A stretch of DNA of 54,446 nucleotides from Phycisphaerae bacterium (GTDB lineage: Bacteria > Planctomycetota > Phycisphaerae > Phycisphaerales > Phycisphaeraceae): NCBI GenBank assembly GCA_030432595.1, contig JAUIGU010000026.1, positions 1-54,446 on the forward strand, written 5' to 3'. A model generated the notes under the pieces. It made no database searches and was not told where the DNA came from. It saw only the letters and a program-made list of their open reading frames with translations. The translations under genes were made by a program, and so were the position numbers. Below, in pieces: positions 9,519-19,302 of this stretch (positions are counted from its first letter, which is position 1; every line of letters starts with the position of its first letter).

Positions 9519-11858
9519 ATGTTCCGTACTTCCACGCACTCTCTGCTCGCCGCGTTTTTCTCGATCGGTCTGGTTTCCGCCGCCGGCGCGGACAGTTGGA
9601 ATGACGACGGCGACGGGTTCACCTGGTCAGATGCTGACAATTGGGTCTTCGACGTTGTCCCGTCGAGCACGGACTCGGCCTTCATCGGAAATCTTGCGGG
9701 CGTCGAGAACGGCCAGGTCTGGCTCGACGTCAACGACACCGTCGCCGGCCTGTCGATGTCGGATGGCATGGCGCTGCGGACCGAAGGGTTCAGGCTGTTG
9801 GTGAACGGCGAAACCTTCTTGACCGGTGAGAACACGACGGTCAACCACGTGATCTACCGATCAGGCTTGGTGATCGAGCGCGGCGTCGCGCTCAACGACT
9901 TCGACACCGACATCCTGGGCGTCTACGACGGCGCGTCACTCCGGCTTGAAGACGGTGGGATCCTGGAGGTCGATCAGGTCGCCACCATCGGCGAGAACGC
10001 CGCCCTCCGGGGAGACGGGATCGTCAACCTGGCGCAGGGTTCGGGCACCGTCCTGATCAACGACGGCCTCATCGACCCGACGGTCCAAGGCATGACCATC
10101 AACGCGCTCGGGTCGGGGCTGATCGATCTGGACGGCACCTCGGGCGACGGGCGCGTCGGTATTTCTACGTCAATGACGGACGGGTCCGCGTTCGACAACC
10201 TCACCATCAACGCCACCGGCCTGACCGACGCGTTCGACGGTGAGATCAGCATGACCAGCAACGCGTTCCTTAATATGAACCTGGCCAACCCGTGGACGCT
10301 GGGGGCCGGCGGCGTGCTGTCCGTGTTCGGCAACCTCAACCACCCCGGACCCGCCGCGATCAACGGCGCGCCCGTGACCGTGGCCGGCACCGTCGAGGCC
10401 ACCCCTGCGTCGGCACACGCCCAGTTCAACGCCGACACCACCTTTGCCGCCACCGCGCAGGTCGTCCTCATGACGGACGACCAGCTCGAGGTCAACGGCG
10501 CCGCCGACGTTCAGGGCGCATCGTTCTCGATCGGCGAGGACTCCGAGGTCAACTTCGACGGGGCGACCACCGTCGGTTCGGCGACGTTCAACTTCGACAA
10601 CCCCAACTCCGGCGTGGTCCGCTTCAATGGCCCGACCACCCACACCTTCAACACCCAGATCACCTCCAACGGCTTGATCCAGCAGTCCGGCGACGCCACC
10701 GTCGTCGGCAACATGGTCGTCAACGGCGGCCGCTTCGACCTCGACGGCGCGTTCGGCACCACCACGATCAATCTCGGAAACGCCGCCAACAACGGGTCGC
10801 TCACTCTCAACGTCGAGGCGATCGACCAGACCAACAACGTCTTCGACGGCACCATCAACACCGCCGAGGCCGGCCTGACCGGAAAGCTCACCGTCAACAC
10901 CAACTCGGGCCAGTGGGGCATGCTCGGCACGCTCAACCTCACCGGTAACGGCGGCCTGGGGCGTCCCGTCCGCGTGGCCGGCTCGGAGATGATCGTGTCG
11001 GGCACCGTGAACGTCGCCAACGACGCGACGACCATCGCCTCGGACGTCCAGTTCACAAACTCCGCCGTCGTCAACTTCGCGAGTCTCGGCTCGGAACTCA
11101 ACGTCACCGGTGATACCGTCGTCTACACCCACGCCGACTTCAACAACTTCGGCACGTTTTACAACCGCGGCGGCGACCTGACGATGTGGGACGGCGTCGA
11201 CTTCAGCCTCGGCCGGCTCATCAACGGCGGCACGATGCGCATCGGCGACAACCCCGGCGACACCGGCCAGGCCACTGCGACCCGCTTTACGCAGACCGAT
11301 ACGGGCACTTGGGAGGTGGAGATCGGCGGCATGACCCCCGGCGTCGAGCACGACCAGTTCGTCGCCGGGGGCACCGTCGAGCTCGCCGGCACGCTCGACC
11401 TCACCCTCATCAACGGCTACAGCCCGAGCGAGGGCAACGTCTCGGTCATCTTCGACGGCGGCGTCGGCGGCATCGACGGCGTGTTCGATCAGGTCACCGG
11501 CAGCGGCTTTGTCGTCAGCCCGACCCTGCGCTCGGCCGTGCTCTACGACGCCGACGCCGTCCGCGTCTACACCGCGCTCTTCGGCGACGTGAACCTCAAC
11601 GGCCAGGTCGAACAAGGCGACCTCGACATCATCCTCCAGAACTGGGGCATGGACGACGGCGCGTCCTGGGTCACCGGCGACATGACGGGCAACGGGCAGG
11701 TCGAGCAGGGGGACCTCGACGGTGTGCTACAGAACTGGGGTGCCACCGCCGCACCCGACTTCACCGGCCACGCCGTCCCCGAGCCCGTCTCCGTGGCGAC
11801 CCTCGCCGGCGCGGCAGTGCTGTGCTTCCGCCGCCCGCGTCACCGCGATACGCGATGA
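9519..11858 (+). CDS. secreted beta-rich surface protein with dockerin-like repeats and PEP-CTERM tail (paralogue 2 of 3)
   Basis: A 779-aa paralogue of the preceding protein. A signal peptide covers roughly residues 1-24 (LLAAFFSIGLVSAAGA). The mature N-terminus repeats the family motif: F-T-W-S-D-A-D-NW, then D-S-A-F-IGN. A long Asn/Thr/Val/Gly-rich beta-repeat region follows, with recurrent phrases such as LTINATG, DAFDG and INLDG-type turns. An EIGGMTPGxxHDQ block matches EIDLGGLTPGTGHDR in paralogue 1, so this pre-C-terminal domain is conserved. The end has paired dockerin-like repeats with NGQVEQGDLD and LQNWG, then AVPEP, a hydrophobic segment and a basic tail. The 108-nt spacing from the upstream gene allows co-transcription. 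Likely a surface-sorted structural or adhesive protein; no enzymatic motif is seen. Confidence 0.85.
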   Translation: MFRTSTHSLLAAFFSIGLVSAAGADSWNDDGDGFTWSDADNWVFDVVPSSTDSAFIGNLAGVENGQVWLDVNDTVAGLSMSDGMALRTEGFRLLVNGETFLTGENTTVNHVIYRSGLVIERGVALNDFDTDILGVYDGASLRLEDGGILEVDQVATIGENAALRGDGIVNLAQGSGTVLINDGLIDPTVQGMTINALGSGLIDLDGTSGDGRVGISTSMTDGSAFDNLTINATGLTDAFDGEISMTSNAFLNMNLANPWTLGAGGVLSVFGNLNHPGPAAINGAPVTVAGTVEATPASAHAQFNADTTFAATAQVVLMTDDQLEVNGAADVQGASFSIGEDSEVNFDGATTVGSATFNFDNPNSGVVRFNGPTTHTFNTQITSNGLIQQSGDATVVGNMVVNGGRFDLDGAFGTTTINLGNAANNGSLTLNVEAIDQTNNVFDGTINTAEAGLTGKLTVNTNSGQWGMLGTLNLTGNGGLGRPVRVAGSEMIVSGTVNVANDATTIASDVQFTNSAVVNFASLGSELNVTGDTVVYTHADFNNFGTFYNRGGDLTMWDGVDFSLGRLINGGTMRIGDNPGDTGQATATRFTQTDTGTWEVEIGGMTPGVEHDQFVAGGTVELAGTLDLTLINGYSPSEGNVSVIFDGGVGGIDGVFDQVTGSGFVVSPTLRSAVLYDADAVRVYTALFGDVNLNGQVEQGDLDIILQNWGMDDGASWVTGDMTGNGQVEQGDLDGVLQNWGATAAPDFTGHAVPEPVSVATLAGAAVLCFRRPRHRDTR

Positions 11859-11866
11859 ACGAAAAA

Positions 11867-11895
11867 GGGCATCCCACCGTCCAGTGGGACGGCCC
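11867..11895 (+). terminator. hairpin directly after the second surface-protein gene
   Basis: A two-part stem, GGGC with GCCC and CCCAC with GTGGG, lies 9 nt after the stop codon. No U-run follows, so termination is uncertain. It may be a 3'-end processing or stabilising structure. Confidence 0.35.
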
Positions 11896-11974
11896 TGAAC
11901 ACATCGGACTCATGGACCGAGCTTGCCACTTAACCATTGGATGAGTCGGTAACCCCACAACTTAATTCAGCCTA

Positions 11975-12012
11975 GGGAATGCCCCATCCGCACGGATTGG
12001 GCGTTCCCTTTT
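11975..12012 (+). terminator. probable intrinsic terminator between surface-protein genes 2 and 3
   Basis: A nearly complete 16-bp stem (arms 11975-11990 and 11993-12008, mostly paired including a G-U pair) is followed by TTTT at 12009-12012. It separates the second and third paralogues. The third gene therefore probably needs its own promoter, or is reached by read-through. Confidence 0.6.
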
Positions 12013-12083
12013 CCGTTGTCGCATGGATGGACAGACACCGCCCGACCCCGGGTTGTTCTGTCCACCCACTCCGCGAGAACGCT

Positions 12084-14378
12084 ATGACTCCCGTAACACG
12101 CTCATCGACACAAAGAGGTTGGAACCTGCCTGTCCTCACCGTCCGTACCGTGTGGCCATCGCTTATGGCCAGGGCACTGGTGGCCTGCCTGGTCGCGCTC
12201 GACGCCTCCGCCGCGACGAAGAACTGGAACGGCGGCGTGCTCTGGCACAACGTGGGCAGTTGGAGCCCCACCGGCGTGCCGACCACCAACGACATCGCGG
12301 TCCTGGCCCGGCCGAACATCTTGCTGCTCGACGCCCACAGCGCCTTTATCGAATCGCTCGAAATGAGTTCGGGGGCCACCCTGGCCACCAACGGCTCGCT
12401 CCTGACCATTCGCACCAACGCCGGCACCGGCACCATCCAACTCGCCGGCTCAACTACGCAACTGGTGGTCAACCCGCGGAAGTCCGGCAGCACATCCAAC
12501 GCGGTCGATACCCACCAGCTCAACCTCAGCGGGTCCACGCTGGCGATGAACGGCGGCGTCGTGAACGTCCGAGATCGTCTGCGTAACGTCAGCGGCGACA
12601 TCATCGGCAGGGGCACGGTCGATATCGAAGGCACCGGGTCGCGCAGCCTCGACAACGTGAACGGGACGATCTCCGCCGAAGGCGGTTTACTGAAGATTCA
12701 GAACAGCACCAGCGGCCGGCTGGATCTGGACGGGTCTTCGCCGAACGAGACGCTGGCCGTTATCAATGCGGTCGAGGGAAACTCGACGCTGGTTGTCGAC
12801 GGTCCGCTCAACGACGCCTTCGACGGCACGTTTAACATCGGGAGCTCGAACTTGGCCCAGTTTTTCCAGGGGTTGTCGATCGGGGCGCAGGGCGTGCTCA
12901 ACTTCGACGCCGCCGGCGGGGCCGGCACACTCAGCGCCGACCAGTTCAGCAACCTGGGCACGGTCAACGTCCACAGCGGCACGGCCGCGATCGGCGCCAC
13001 CAACGGTACGGCTCGGCTGTCCAGCAACGCGGGCAGCTCGGTCAACGTCGCCAACGCGGGCCGGCTTCAACTCCAGACCGACGCCGAGATCAGCAATGCC
13101 GGAACCATGAACATGGCCGGCGGGTTCGTGTTTGGCTCGCCCCTGACCAACCACGGGACCATCGTCGGCCAGGGCCAGATCGGCACCCAGAACCTGATCA
13201 ACCACGGCACCATTGAAGCCAACGGCGGGACCCTCACGATCAACACGGTGGTCGGCGTGCCCGATCTGGGGGGCGCTGCCGGCACCGGGCAACTCAAGGC
13301 CCACAACGGCACGCTCGACCTGGACTTCAACCTCATCGGTGTCGCCGTGTATGACGGCGGCGTCGTCCTGCACAACCAGGGCGAACTCCGCTCGAGCAAC
13401 CCGTTCCGGGTCGATGGGGGCGGCTTCGTGGTCATGAACCCGGGATCACGTTTCGTTGTGGAAGACGGTGGCTACATCCAGAGCGAGGGGTCGTCGCTCA
13501 CCGTGACCAGTGGCGGCGCGGCCCGCATCGAGTCCGAGTTCTTCACTTCACTCAACGGCAACAACGTCATCAACGGCCAACTCGAGCTCGACGGCACGTT
13601 CTACGTCGGCAACACCGCCAGCCTCGCCGGCAACGGCGCGCTGCTCGTCGAGGACGACGCACGCCTCGCCGCGCAGACCGGCACCTTCTTCGGCGTCAAC
13701 GTTCTGAACGACGGCCGCCTCACCCCGGGGATTCTGTCGTCCGGCTCGGCCGCCGCGATCAACTTCGATCAGCTCATCCTCGGAAACACCTCCGTCCTTG
13801 AGATCGAGATCGGCGGCACCACGCCCGGTGCCGACCACGACCGGATCACCGCCGACGCCCTCTTCCTCAATGGTGAACTCACGCTCAACGTGGTGGGTGG
13901 GTTCTTACCCGCGGCGGACGACACTTTCGACATCACTTCCGCCGACCAGATCACCGGCATCTTCGACAACGTCCTGAACGGGCAGCGGCTGGACACCATC
14001 GATGGCGAGGCGTCCTTCATGGTGCATTACGGACCCGGCAGCGCCTTCGATCCCAACCGCATCATCCTCAGTGACTTCATGTTCAACTCTTTCGGCTTCA
14101 GCGGCGACTACAACGGCAACGGCCAGATCGAGCAGGGCGACCTGGACCTGGTCCTGCAGAACTGGGGTGTCGACACCGATGCGGCGGGTGCGCCCGCCGG
14201 TTGGACCGGTTCTCCGCCGGAAGGTTTGATCGACCAGCTCGAGCTCGACGGCGTCCTGCAGAACTGGGGCATCCTCGACGCGCCGGAATTCCACGGGTTG
14301 AACGTACCGGAGCCGGCCTACGCAACTTGGTTGCTGTTGCCCTGGGTGATGCGTTACTGCTACTCAACCCGGCGCTGA
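12084..14378 (+). CDS. secreted beta-rich surface protein with dockerin-like repeats and PEP-CTERM tail (paralogue 3 of 3)
   Basis: A 764-aa third member of the tandem family. The upstream in-frame ATG at 11979 lies inside the terminator hairpin, so the start is placed at 12084, which opens a Sec-type signal with an unusually long, basic n-region (hydrophobic part about residues 28-43, ending DASA). The mature N-terminus has the same NW-containing opening block. The body is Gly/Asn/Thr-rich beta repeats. The EIGGTTPGADHDR block and the two dockerin-like units are present, but the second unit is degenerate (GLIDQLELDGVLQNWG replaces the usual NGQVEQGDLD loop). The end is NVPEP, a short hydrophobic stretch (WLLLPWVMRY) and RR. 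It probably goes to the same surface location as its neighbours. Confidence 0.83.
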   Translation: MTPVTRSSTQRGWNLPVLTVRTVWPSLMARALVACLVALDASAATKNWNGGVLWHNVGSWSPTGVPTTNDIAVLARPNILLLDAHSAFIESLEMSSGATLATNGSLLTIRTNAGTGTIQLAGSTTQLVVNPRKSGSTSNAVDTHQLNLSGSTLAMNGGVVNVRDRLRNVSGDIIGRGTVDIEGTGSRSLDNVNGTISAEGGLLKIQNSTSGRLDLDGSSPNETLAVINAVEGNSTLVVDGPLNDAFDGTFNIGSSNLAQFFQGLSIGAQGVLNFDAAGGAGTLSADQFSNLGTVNVHSGTAAIGATNGTARLSSNAGSSVNVANAGRLQLQTDAEISNAGTMNMAGGFVFGSPLTNHGTIVGQGQIGTQNLINHGTIEANGGTLTINTVVGVPDLGGAAGTGQLKAHNGTLDLDFNLIGVAVYDGGVVLHNQGELRSSNPFRVDGGGFVVMNPGSRFVVEDGGYIQSEGSSLTVTSGGAARIESEFFTSLNGNNVINGQLELDGTFYVGNTASLAGNGALLVEDDARLAAQTGTFFGVNVLNDGRLTPGILSSGSAAAINFDQLILGNTSVLEIEIGGTTPGADHDRITADALFLNGELTLNVVGGFLPAADDTFDITSADQITGIFDNVLNGQRLDTIDGEASFMVHYGPGSAFDPNRIILSDFMFNSFGFSGDYNGNGQIEQGDLDLVLQNWGVDTDAAGAPAGWTGSPPEGLIDQLELDGVLQNWGILDAPEFHGLNVPEPAYATWLLLPWVMRYCYSTRR

Positions 14379-14432
14379 CTCCGGAGGTTGCGCACCGGCG
14401 TGGACCATCGATCACACGACCCGGGCAGAGAG

Positions 14433-15308
14433 TCAACCGGGTCTGGTCATGAAACCGACGGTCGAGTTGAGGATGCGGTCGCGCAGCGTTTCACGGTCGG
14501 CCGCGTCGGTCTGGCTTTGGAGGTCGTCCAGGCTGGCGCGGCAGGTCGGGCATTCGGCGGCGTCGAGGTGGGCCTGCGTGTAGCGTTGCCACGGCGCGTC
14601 CAGGGTGCCCAGCAGGTACCCGCCGATCGTGCTGCGTTTCGGGCAGCCCAGCCGGTAGTCGCGCCACAGGCCGGCAAGCGTCTGATTGTCCGGGAGCGCG
14701 GCGGGCGACGTGTTCCGTGCGTCGTGTGACTCTTGCATCAATGCCTGCAGTCGCTTGAAGGCGCGGTGTTTCACCACGGCGACGCGTGGCCGGGGGACGC
14801 TGGCCCGGGCGGCGATGTCTTTGTTGCGGTCGTCACTGGTAAAGATCAGGTCCAGCACCAACAGGTCGTCGAAGCGCTGCTCGTCTTGAAGCCCCGCGAC
14901 CAGGGTTTGCAGGGCCGACACGAGCCGACTCTGGTTCAGGACCGTCTCTTCGTCGTTGCGGGCGTAGAAGCTCGGCGATGGGTCTCGTCCGGGCAAGACT
15001 TCCGCCGCCGCGGCCGAGAGCGGGTCGGGCAACCGCCGGCCGCGCAGTTGATCAATGATGCGTCGCCGGAGGATGGTGAACAGGTACGTCTCGAGCCCGG
15101 CGTCGCCGCGGTAGCGGTGGAGGTGTTGGAGGAAGGCGAGGAAGCACTCCTGCACCAGGTCTTCGGCCGAGGCCGGGTCCGCGCAACGCGACCGGGCGAA
15201 CGCGACGAGCCGGCCCTGGTAGGCATCGACGAGCTGCCGCCACGCGTCCGCGTCCCCACGGCGCACGCCGTCGAGCAGCAGACGGTCGGCTTCGGACAGT
15301 ACCGGCAT
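14433..15308 (-). CDS. ECF-type sigma factor with C-terminal Cys/His extension
   Basis: A 291-aa protein, about 100 residues longer than a standard ECF sigma factor. Region 2 is clear (AWRQLVDAYQGRLVAFAR, then SAEDLVQECFLAFL and LETYLFTILRRRIIDQLRG). Region 4 is near residues 165-205 (DRNKDIAARASVPRPRVAVVKHRAFKRLQ). The C-terminal 90 residues contain GCPKR and then HLDAAECPTCRASL, a Cys/His arrangement resembling the zinc-binding fold of anti-sigma domains but with the spacing His-x5-Cys-x2-Cys. This suggests a built-in redox- or zinc-responsive regulatory tail (inference). It is the last gene of the five-gene kinase operon, starting 24 nt after the stop of the membrane-protein gene. It converges with the third surface-protein gene across a 54-nt gap. 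Confidence 0.82.
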   Translation of the reverse strand: MPVLSEADRLLLDGVRRGDADAWRQLVDAYQGRLVAFARSRCADPASAEDLVQECFLAFLQHLHRYRGDAGLETYLFTILRRRIIDQLRGRRLPDPLSAAAAEVLPGRDPSPSFYARNDEETVLNQSRLVSALQTLVAGLQDEQRFDDLLVLDLIFTSDDRNKDIAARASVPRPRVAVVKHRAFKRLQALMQESHDARNTSPAALPDNQTLAGLWRDYRLGCPKRSTIGGYLLGTLDAPWQRYTQAHLDAAECPTCRASLDDLQSQTDAADRETLRDRILNSTVGFMTRPG

Positions 15309-15332
15309 GGCATCAAGACGCTTAAGACGTGG

Positions 15333-16595
15333 TCAGACGGACCCTATTCGCAAGAGAATAGCAAGCAGCCCCACGACCACGGCAAATAGCGCCGCCGCGC
15401 GGAGTTGCCAGAGGTAGTAGTGTTTGGTGAGCGTGTTGAGCAGCGCGTACACCAGCACGATCAACACAACCAGCGCGCCGACCGAGAGCACTTGGTGTGC
15501 GATCGACTTTCGCTTGCTGATAATCGTGGCGACCGCGTGTTGGTCCGCCGCCTGGACCGCAGCGTTGTAGTTCTGCCAATGCGTGGACCCGGCCTGGACG
15601 AGGACGGCGGCGCGGTAGACGTGGCCGTACGGCCGGTCGATGCGCTGGAGGAACCGATCGCGGACCAGATCGCCGGTGTAGATCACGTCTCGGACAGCGA
15701 GGGCTTGCTGGTCAACATCGATCACGGTACCCGACGACGCCGGCACCGGTAGCGTTTCTCGGATCTGTCGCGCCGCGGCCAACACCGCGCTGCGTTCGGC
15801 CTCGGTCGGGTCGGCGAACAGCCCGTCGGAATGCCCGACCACGCCGGGCCAGCCCAAGTGCACGTTCGGGCTCCAGTTCGGGTCGTCGACCCAGGGCTTG
15901 TCGCGGATGGCGGTGCTCAATTCGGCGGCACCGTCGCCGAGTTGCCAGTTCAGCCAGCGGACGCCATCGCCGACGGTCGTTTCGTCGTAACGCACCGTCA
16001 AGCGCTCGTGCGCGTCGTCGAACTGGTCGTCGGCGGAGCGTTTGCGTTGCACCGGACCGATGGCGGGCATGGCGTCGAGGATTGCGGCCTTGGCGGCGTC
16101 TGCAGCGTTTATTTGGGCGGGCGAATCCGAAATCATGACAACGGTCAGCCCGCTCGGTTCGTTCTCCATGGTCGCGAGACGGTCGGATAGCTGCCGCGCA
16201 AGCCCGGCGCTGGCCGCCTTCATCGAGGGGTAAACGTCGGCATCAAAGTGCTGCGCGGCGGCGTGTTGCCAGCCGGCTTGTGCGACGTGCACGGCGGGAC
16301 TCGGTTCGCTTGTGGCCGGTGCCGGTGCCATGAACGAGGGCGCGGCTCGTTCAGCGCGGAGTGTCGAACTGGTGGCGTGCGAGGAAGGGGGAACGTGAGA
16401 CATCCTCGCCGTAAACACAAAGCCGAGAATCATCAACAAGCCGCTGACCGACACGAACAAGACCACGCCGACCACGGCCGCGACGGCCATCCCGCCGTTG
16501 CGGCGTTTGGCGAACGCCACCACCAACGCCACCACGGCCACGACAACAACCAACAACACGATCGCGAACAAAAAAAGCAATGGGAACGCACGCAT
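15333..16595 (-). CDS. four-helix membrane protein of unknown function in kinase operon
   Basis: A 420-aa protein with two N-terminal transmembrane segments (about residues 5-29 and 36-62), a roughly 270-residue soluble region, and two C-terminal segments (about 360-380 and 390-415). The soluble part has no domain I recognise. It includes a W-L-N-W-Q-L-G motif and a stretch of Trp/Asp/Pro-rich sequence, and it is probably periplasmic given the helix count. The ATG overlaps the kinase stop codon as TAATG, so translation is coupled to the kinase upstream. The sigma factor follows 24 nt downstream. Its position between a TM2-domain kinase and a sigma factor suggests a membrane component of one signalling pathway. 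Function otherwise unknown. Confidence 0.75.
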   Translation of the reverse strand: MRAFPLLFLFAIVLLVVVVAVVALVVAFAKRRNGGMAVAAVVGVVLFVSVSGLLMILGFVFTARMSHVPPSSHATSSTLRAERAAPSFMAPAPATSEPSPAVHVAQAGWQHAAAQHFDADVYPSMKAASAGLARQLSDRLATMENEPSGLTVVMISDSPAQINAADAAKAAILDAMPAIGPVQRKRSADDQFDDAHERLTVRYDETTVGDGVRWLNWQLGDGAAELSTAIRDKPWVDDPNWSPNVHLGWPGVVGHSDGLFADPTEAERSAVLAAARQIRETLPVPASSGTVIDVDQQALAVRDVIYTGDLVRDRFLQRIDRPYGHVYRAAVLVQAGSTHWQNYNAAVQAADQHAVATIISKRKSIAHQVLSVGALVVLIVLVYALLNTLTKHYYLWQLRAAALFAVVVGLLAILLRIGSV

Positions 16596-19279
16596 TACGA
16601 CGCCACCTCCATTTTCTGATCAACCGTCCGTCGCGGCGGCCACACGAGGGTTACGACGCCGGCCAGCGCGAGGAACGACGCCATGATGATCGCGTCCGTC
16701 CCGCCCCGCATCGTGACGATCACGTCTTGCAACGACTCTCCCGGTGCCGGGACGTTGATCCAGCCGGGACCAAAGTTCTCCCGCGCCATGAACACCGACA
16801 TCCCGAGTATGGCGACGGCCGCGACCGCCCGGATCATGTGGACCGGCCCGTTCCACCGCCGCGCCACAACCAGCAGCGACGCGGCCACGAGCATCTGCCC
16901 GATCCACAACAGAGCGAGAAACTGCGCCACGACGACGGCCCAGCCGGTGTTGCCGTACTCGCGTTGCAGGTCCGACGCCAACCCCGATCCCAGCACGCCG
17001 GACTGCGCCATGCCCGGCACGTCGATCGCGTAGGCCAGGCCGGTCAGCATGCCGGTCAGAAGGACCAGGCTGGCCAGCGCGGTGAGCACGAGCGACGTGA
17101 TCCACGTCGGGTCGGACCACGGTCGGCCGTCGCCCCAGGCCGAGGCCTGCGCCGAGAGACGGTTCGTCCGGGGCGCGGGACCGGCTTCGCGATGCGCAGA
17201 GGTCGCGGGTGGGCGATGCCACTCGACGATGCGACGTCCGTGTTCGTCCGTGAATGAGCCGGCGAGGATGAGGATCAGGTCCACGAGCTGACCCACGCCG
17301 AGCAACCCGAAAGTGAACAGCCAGAGCACGCCCGTGCCGACCTTGCCGGCGTAAAAGCGGTGCAGCCCGAAGATGGGCACGCCGATCACCGGGACGCCGG
17401 CCAGCAGCGACGCGAGCAGCCGGCTGCAGGGAGAGGCGTCGGGATCGTTCGGCGCGGCGTCCGGTTCGCGCGGCACGTCGGCGCTGATCGGAGCGTGAGC
17501 GTGATCGGCAGGCGTGTTGGCCGTGGTTTGTGTTTCGGTGGGGCGAGGTTCCGGCTCGGGGGTGGTCTTCGAGAGCCAGCTGCGCCTCCGGCGCTCGTGC
17601 GGGATGAAGGCACACAACGCCTGCGTGGCCAGCGCCGCGCCCGCCAACGTGCCGACGACCCACACCGCGTCGGCCGACGTCATCAACGCGCCCAGCCAGC
17701 CGATGCCCGCGGTGGCGGCGACCGGCCCCAGCGCGACACGCTCGGCCCGCAACGGGTCGGCCTGCCGATCCCAGCCGGACAACGCCATCGCCGCGGCAAT
17801 GCACAGGATGGAGACAACGAAATGATCGAGCAGATCGATCCCCGGCAACCCGGTCACGATCAACGCCGGAATCAGCGCGATCATCGCGAAGCCGGCCCGT
17901 TGAATCAATGGCGACGTGTCGCGCAGCAACGGGCGGGCCAGGAACTGCGAGGCAACGCTTCCCAACGCGATCCCCGCCGCGGCCAGGCCCGCTATGACCC
18001 CGGATTCAAATGCGCGCCGCCCCGAGGACAACGCGCCGACGCCGAAGGCAAAGACGGTCGAAACCCCCGCCGTCATGATCAGCCGCACCAGCCAGGGGAT
18101 CGGGTCCAGCCGGCGGGCCCGGCGTTCGAGATCGGCGGCAAACTCGGGCGCGAGTGCCCCGCGGTAACGCCGGTCCTTCAGGCCGGGTGCCCGTTTTTCG
18201 GCCGCACCGTCGTGCGACGGCACGGGCCGACCCACCGCCTGATCCATCGTCGGCTCGGCCTGCGCCCAGCGTTTGCCCAGCGCGACATCCATCACTCGGT
18301 CGGCCGGGTCGGTGGTGCGTGCGTCTTGTGTTTTCTCCGGCGGTGATCCCTGCTCTGCCGGTTTAGCCTGTCGCGCTGCGTGGGCCGCCCGTACCGAGAT
18401 GCTGTCCGGCGAAAAATGCGACACACTCTGGCGGATGTGTTCGGTGCCGAACAGGTCTTCCACCATCGCCTGCACCGACGGGTAGCGCTGGGCGGGGTCT
18501 TTGGCGATGGCTTTGCTGATCACGCGGCGCATCGGCTCGTCGATGCTCGAGAGGTCGGGCTGCTTGCTGACGTGTTGAAGCAGGATCTCGCCGGGCGTCG
18601 AGCCGAGGTACGGCACCTGGCCCGTGAGCATCTCGTAAAACAGAATGCCCAACGCGTAGATATCGATCGCCTGGTCGTAGCGGCCCTCGCCGATCTCGGG
18701 CGCCATGTAGTGGACGGTGCCGACGGTGACGGTGTGCCCGGAATATTGGGTGGTGCCGATGGCTTTGGACAGGCCGTAGTCGCCGATCTTGACGTAACCG
18801 TTGTCGTAAAAAATGTTCGCGGGTTTGAGGTCGCGATGCACGACGCCGGCCTCGTGGAGGTACGCGAGTCCCTTGGCGATCTCGCGCAGAAAGAAGCTCG
18901 CTTTCTGCACGCCCAGCCCGCCGGGCGCCTCGTCAATGATCTGTCGCAGCGAAGGCCCGCCGACGTATTCCATGAGCACGAACGGGTCGCCGCCGTCGTT
19001 GAAGCGGATGTCGAAAATGGTGACCAGGTGCGGCGACTTGAGGTTCATGCACTGCTTGATGCCGCGCAGCTCGATCTGGTCGTAGCCCTGAATGGACTTG
19101 AGCGCGACCTCGCGGCCGGCGTCGCTGACGGCGTAGTACACCTCGCCGAAACCGCCGCGCCCCGCCGCGCCTTTGACGGTGTAGCCCTCGAGCGGGCGGT
19201 CGCCGGAGCGGTAGCGGAAGCCGCGCGTCACGGGCGGCGACGTCGGTTCGGGTGGGTTGTGGGGGGCTTGGGTGTCCAC
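16595..19279 (-). CDS. Ser/Thr protein kinase with TM2 domain and multiple membrane helices
   Basis: An 894-aa kinase. The GTG at 19279 is chosen because sequence further upstream in this frame runs through the TPR/FHA-like gene, and AGAGAAG precedes this codon. Kinase domain about 32-295: GRGGFGEV at 40-47, Lys61, HRDLKPAN at 148-155, and DYG at 167-169 in place of DFG. The second half is hydrophobic, with several helices, then a TM2 domain (about residues 615-675: [12 protein letters not shown], then [14 protein letters not shown]) and about five further helices. TM2 domains are found in many membrane proteins of unknown role. The gene starts 23 nt after the TPR/FHA-like gene and overlaps the next by one base, so it is part of one operon. 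An input to the sigma factor two genes downstream is plausible but unproven. Confidence 0.9.
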   Translation of the reverse strand: MDTQAPHNPPEPTSPPVTRGFRYRSGDRPLEGYTVKGAAGRGGFGEVYYAVSDAGREVALKSIQGYDQIELRGIKQCMNLKSPHLVTIFDIRFNDGGDPFVLMEYVGGPSLRQIIDEAPGGLGVQKASFFLREIAKGLAYLHEAGVVHRDLKPANIFYDNGYVKIGDYGLSKAIGTTQYSGHTVTVGTVHYMAPEIGEGRYDQAIDIYALGILFYEMLTGQVPYLGSTPGEILLQHVSKQPDLSSIDEPMRRVISKAIAKDPAQRYPSVQAMVEDLFGTEHIRQSVSHFSPDSISVRAAHAARQAKPAEQGSPPEKTQDARTTDPADRVMDVALGKRWAQAEPTMDQAVGRPVPSHDGAAEKRAPGLKDRRYRGALAPEFAADLERRARRLDPIPWLVRLIMTAGVSTVFAFGVGALSSGRRAFESGVIAGLAAAGIALGSVASQFLARPLLRDTSPLIQRAGFAMIALIPALIVTGLPGIDLLDHFVVSILCIAAAMALSGWDRQADPLRAERVALGPVAATAGIGWLGALMTSADAVWVVGTLAGAALATQALCAFIPHERRRRSWLSKTTPEPEPRPTETQTTANTPADHAHAPISADVPREPDAAPNDPDASPCSRLLASLLAGVPVIGVPIFGLHRFYAGKVGTGVLWLFTFGLLGVGQLVDLILILAGSFTDEHGRRIVEWHRPPATSAHREAGPAPRTNRLSAQASAWGDGRPWSDPTWITSLVLTALASLVLLTGMLTGLAYAIDVPGMAQSGVLGSGLASDLQREYGNTGWAVVVAQFLALLWIGQMLVAASLLVVARRWNGPVHMIRAVAAVAILGMSVFMARENFGPGWINVPAPGESLQDVIVTMRGGTDAIIMASFLALAGVVTLVWPPRRTVDQKMEVAS

Positions 19280-19302
19280 CGCCGTGCTTCTCTCGGAGGG
19301 GG

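Noticed and set aside
11859-12083. tRNA or riboswitch between surface-protein genes 2 and 3
   Set aside because: Two hairpins are present but no T-loop GTTCGA-type sequence, acceptor stem or known riboswitch core; terminator reading is simpler.
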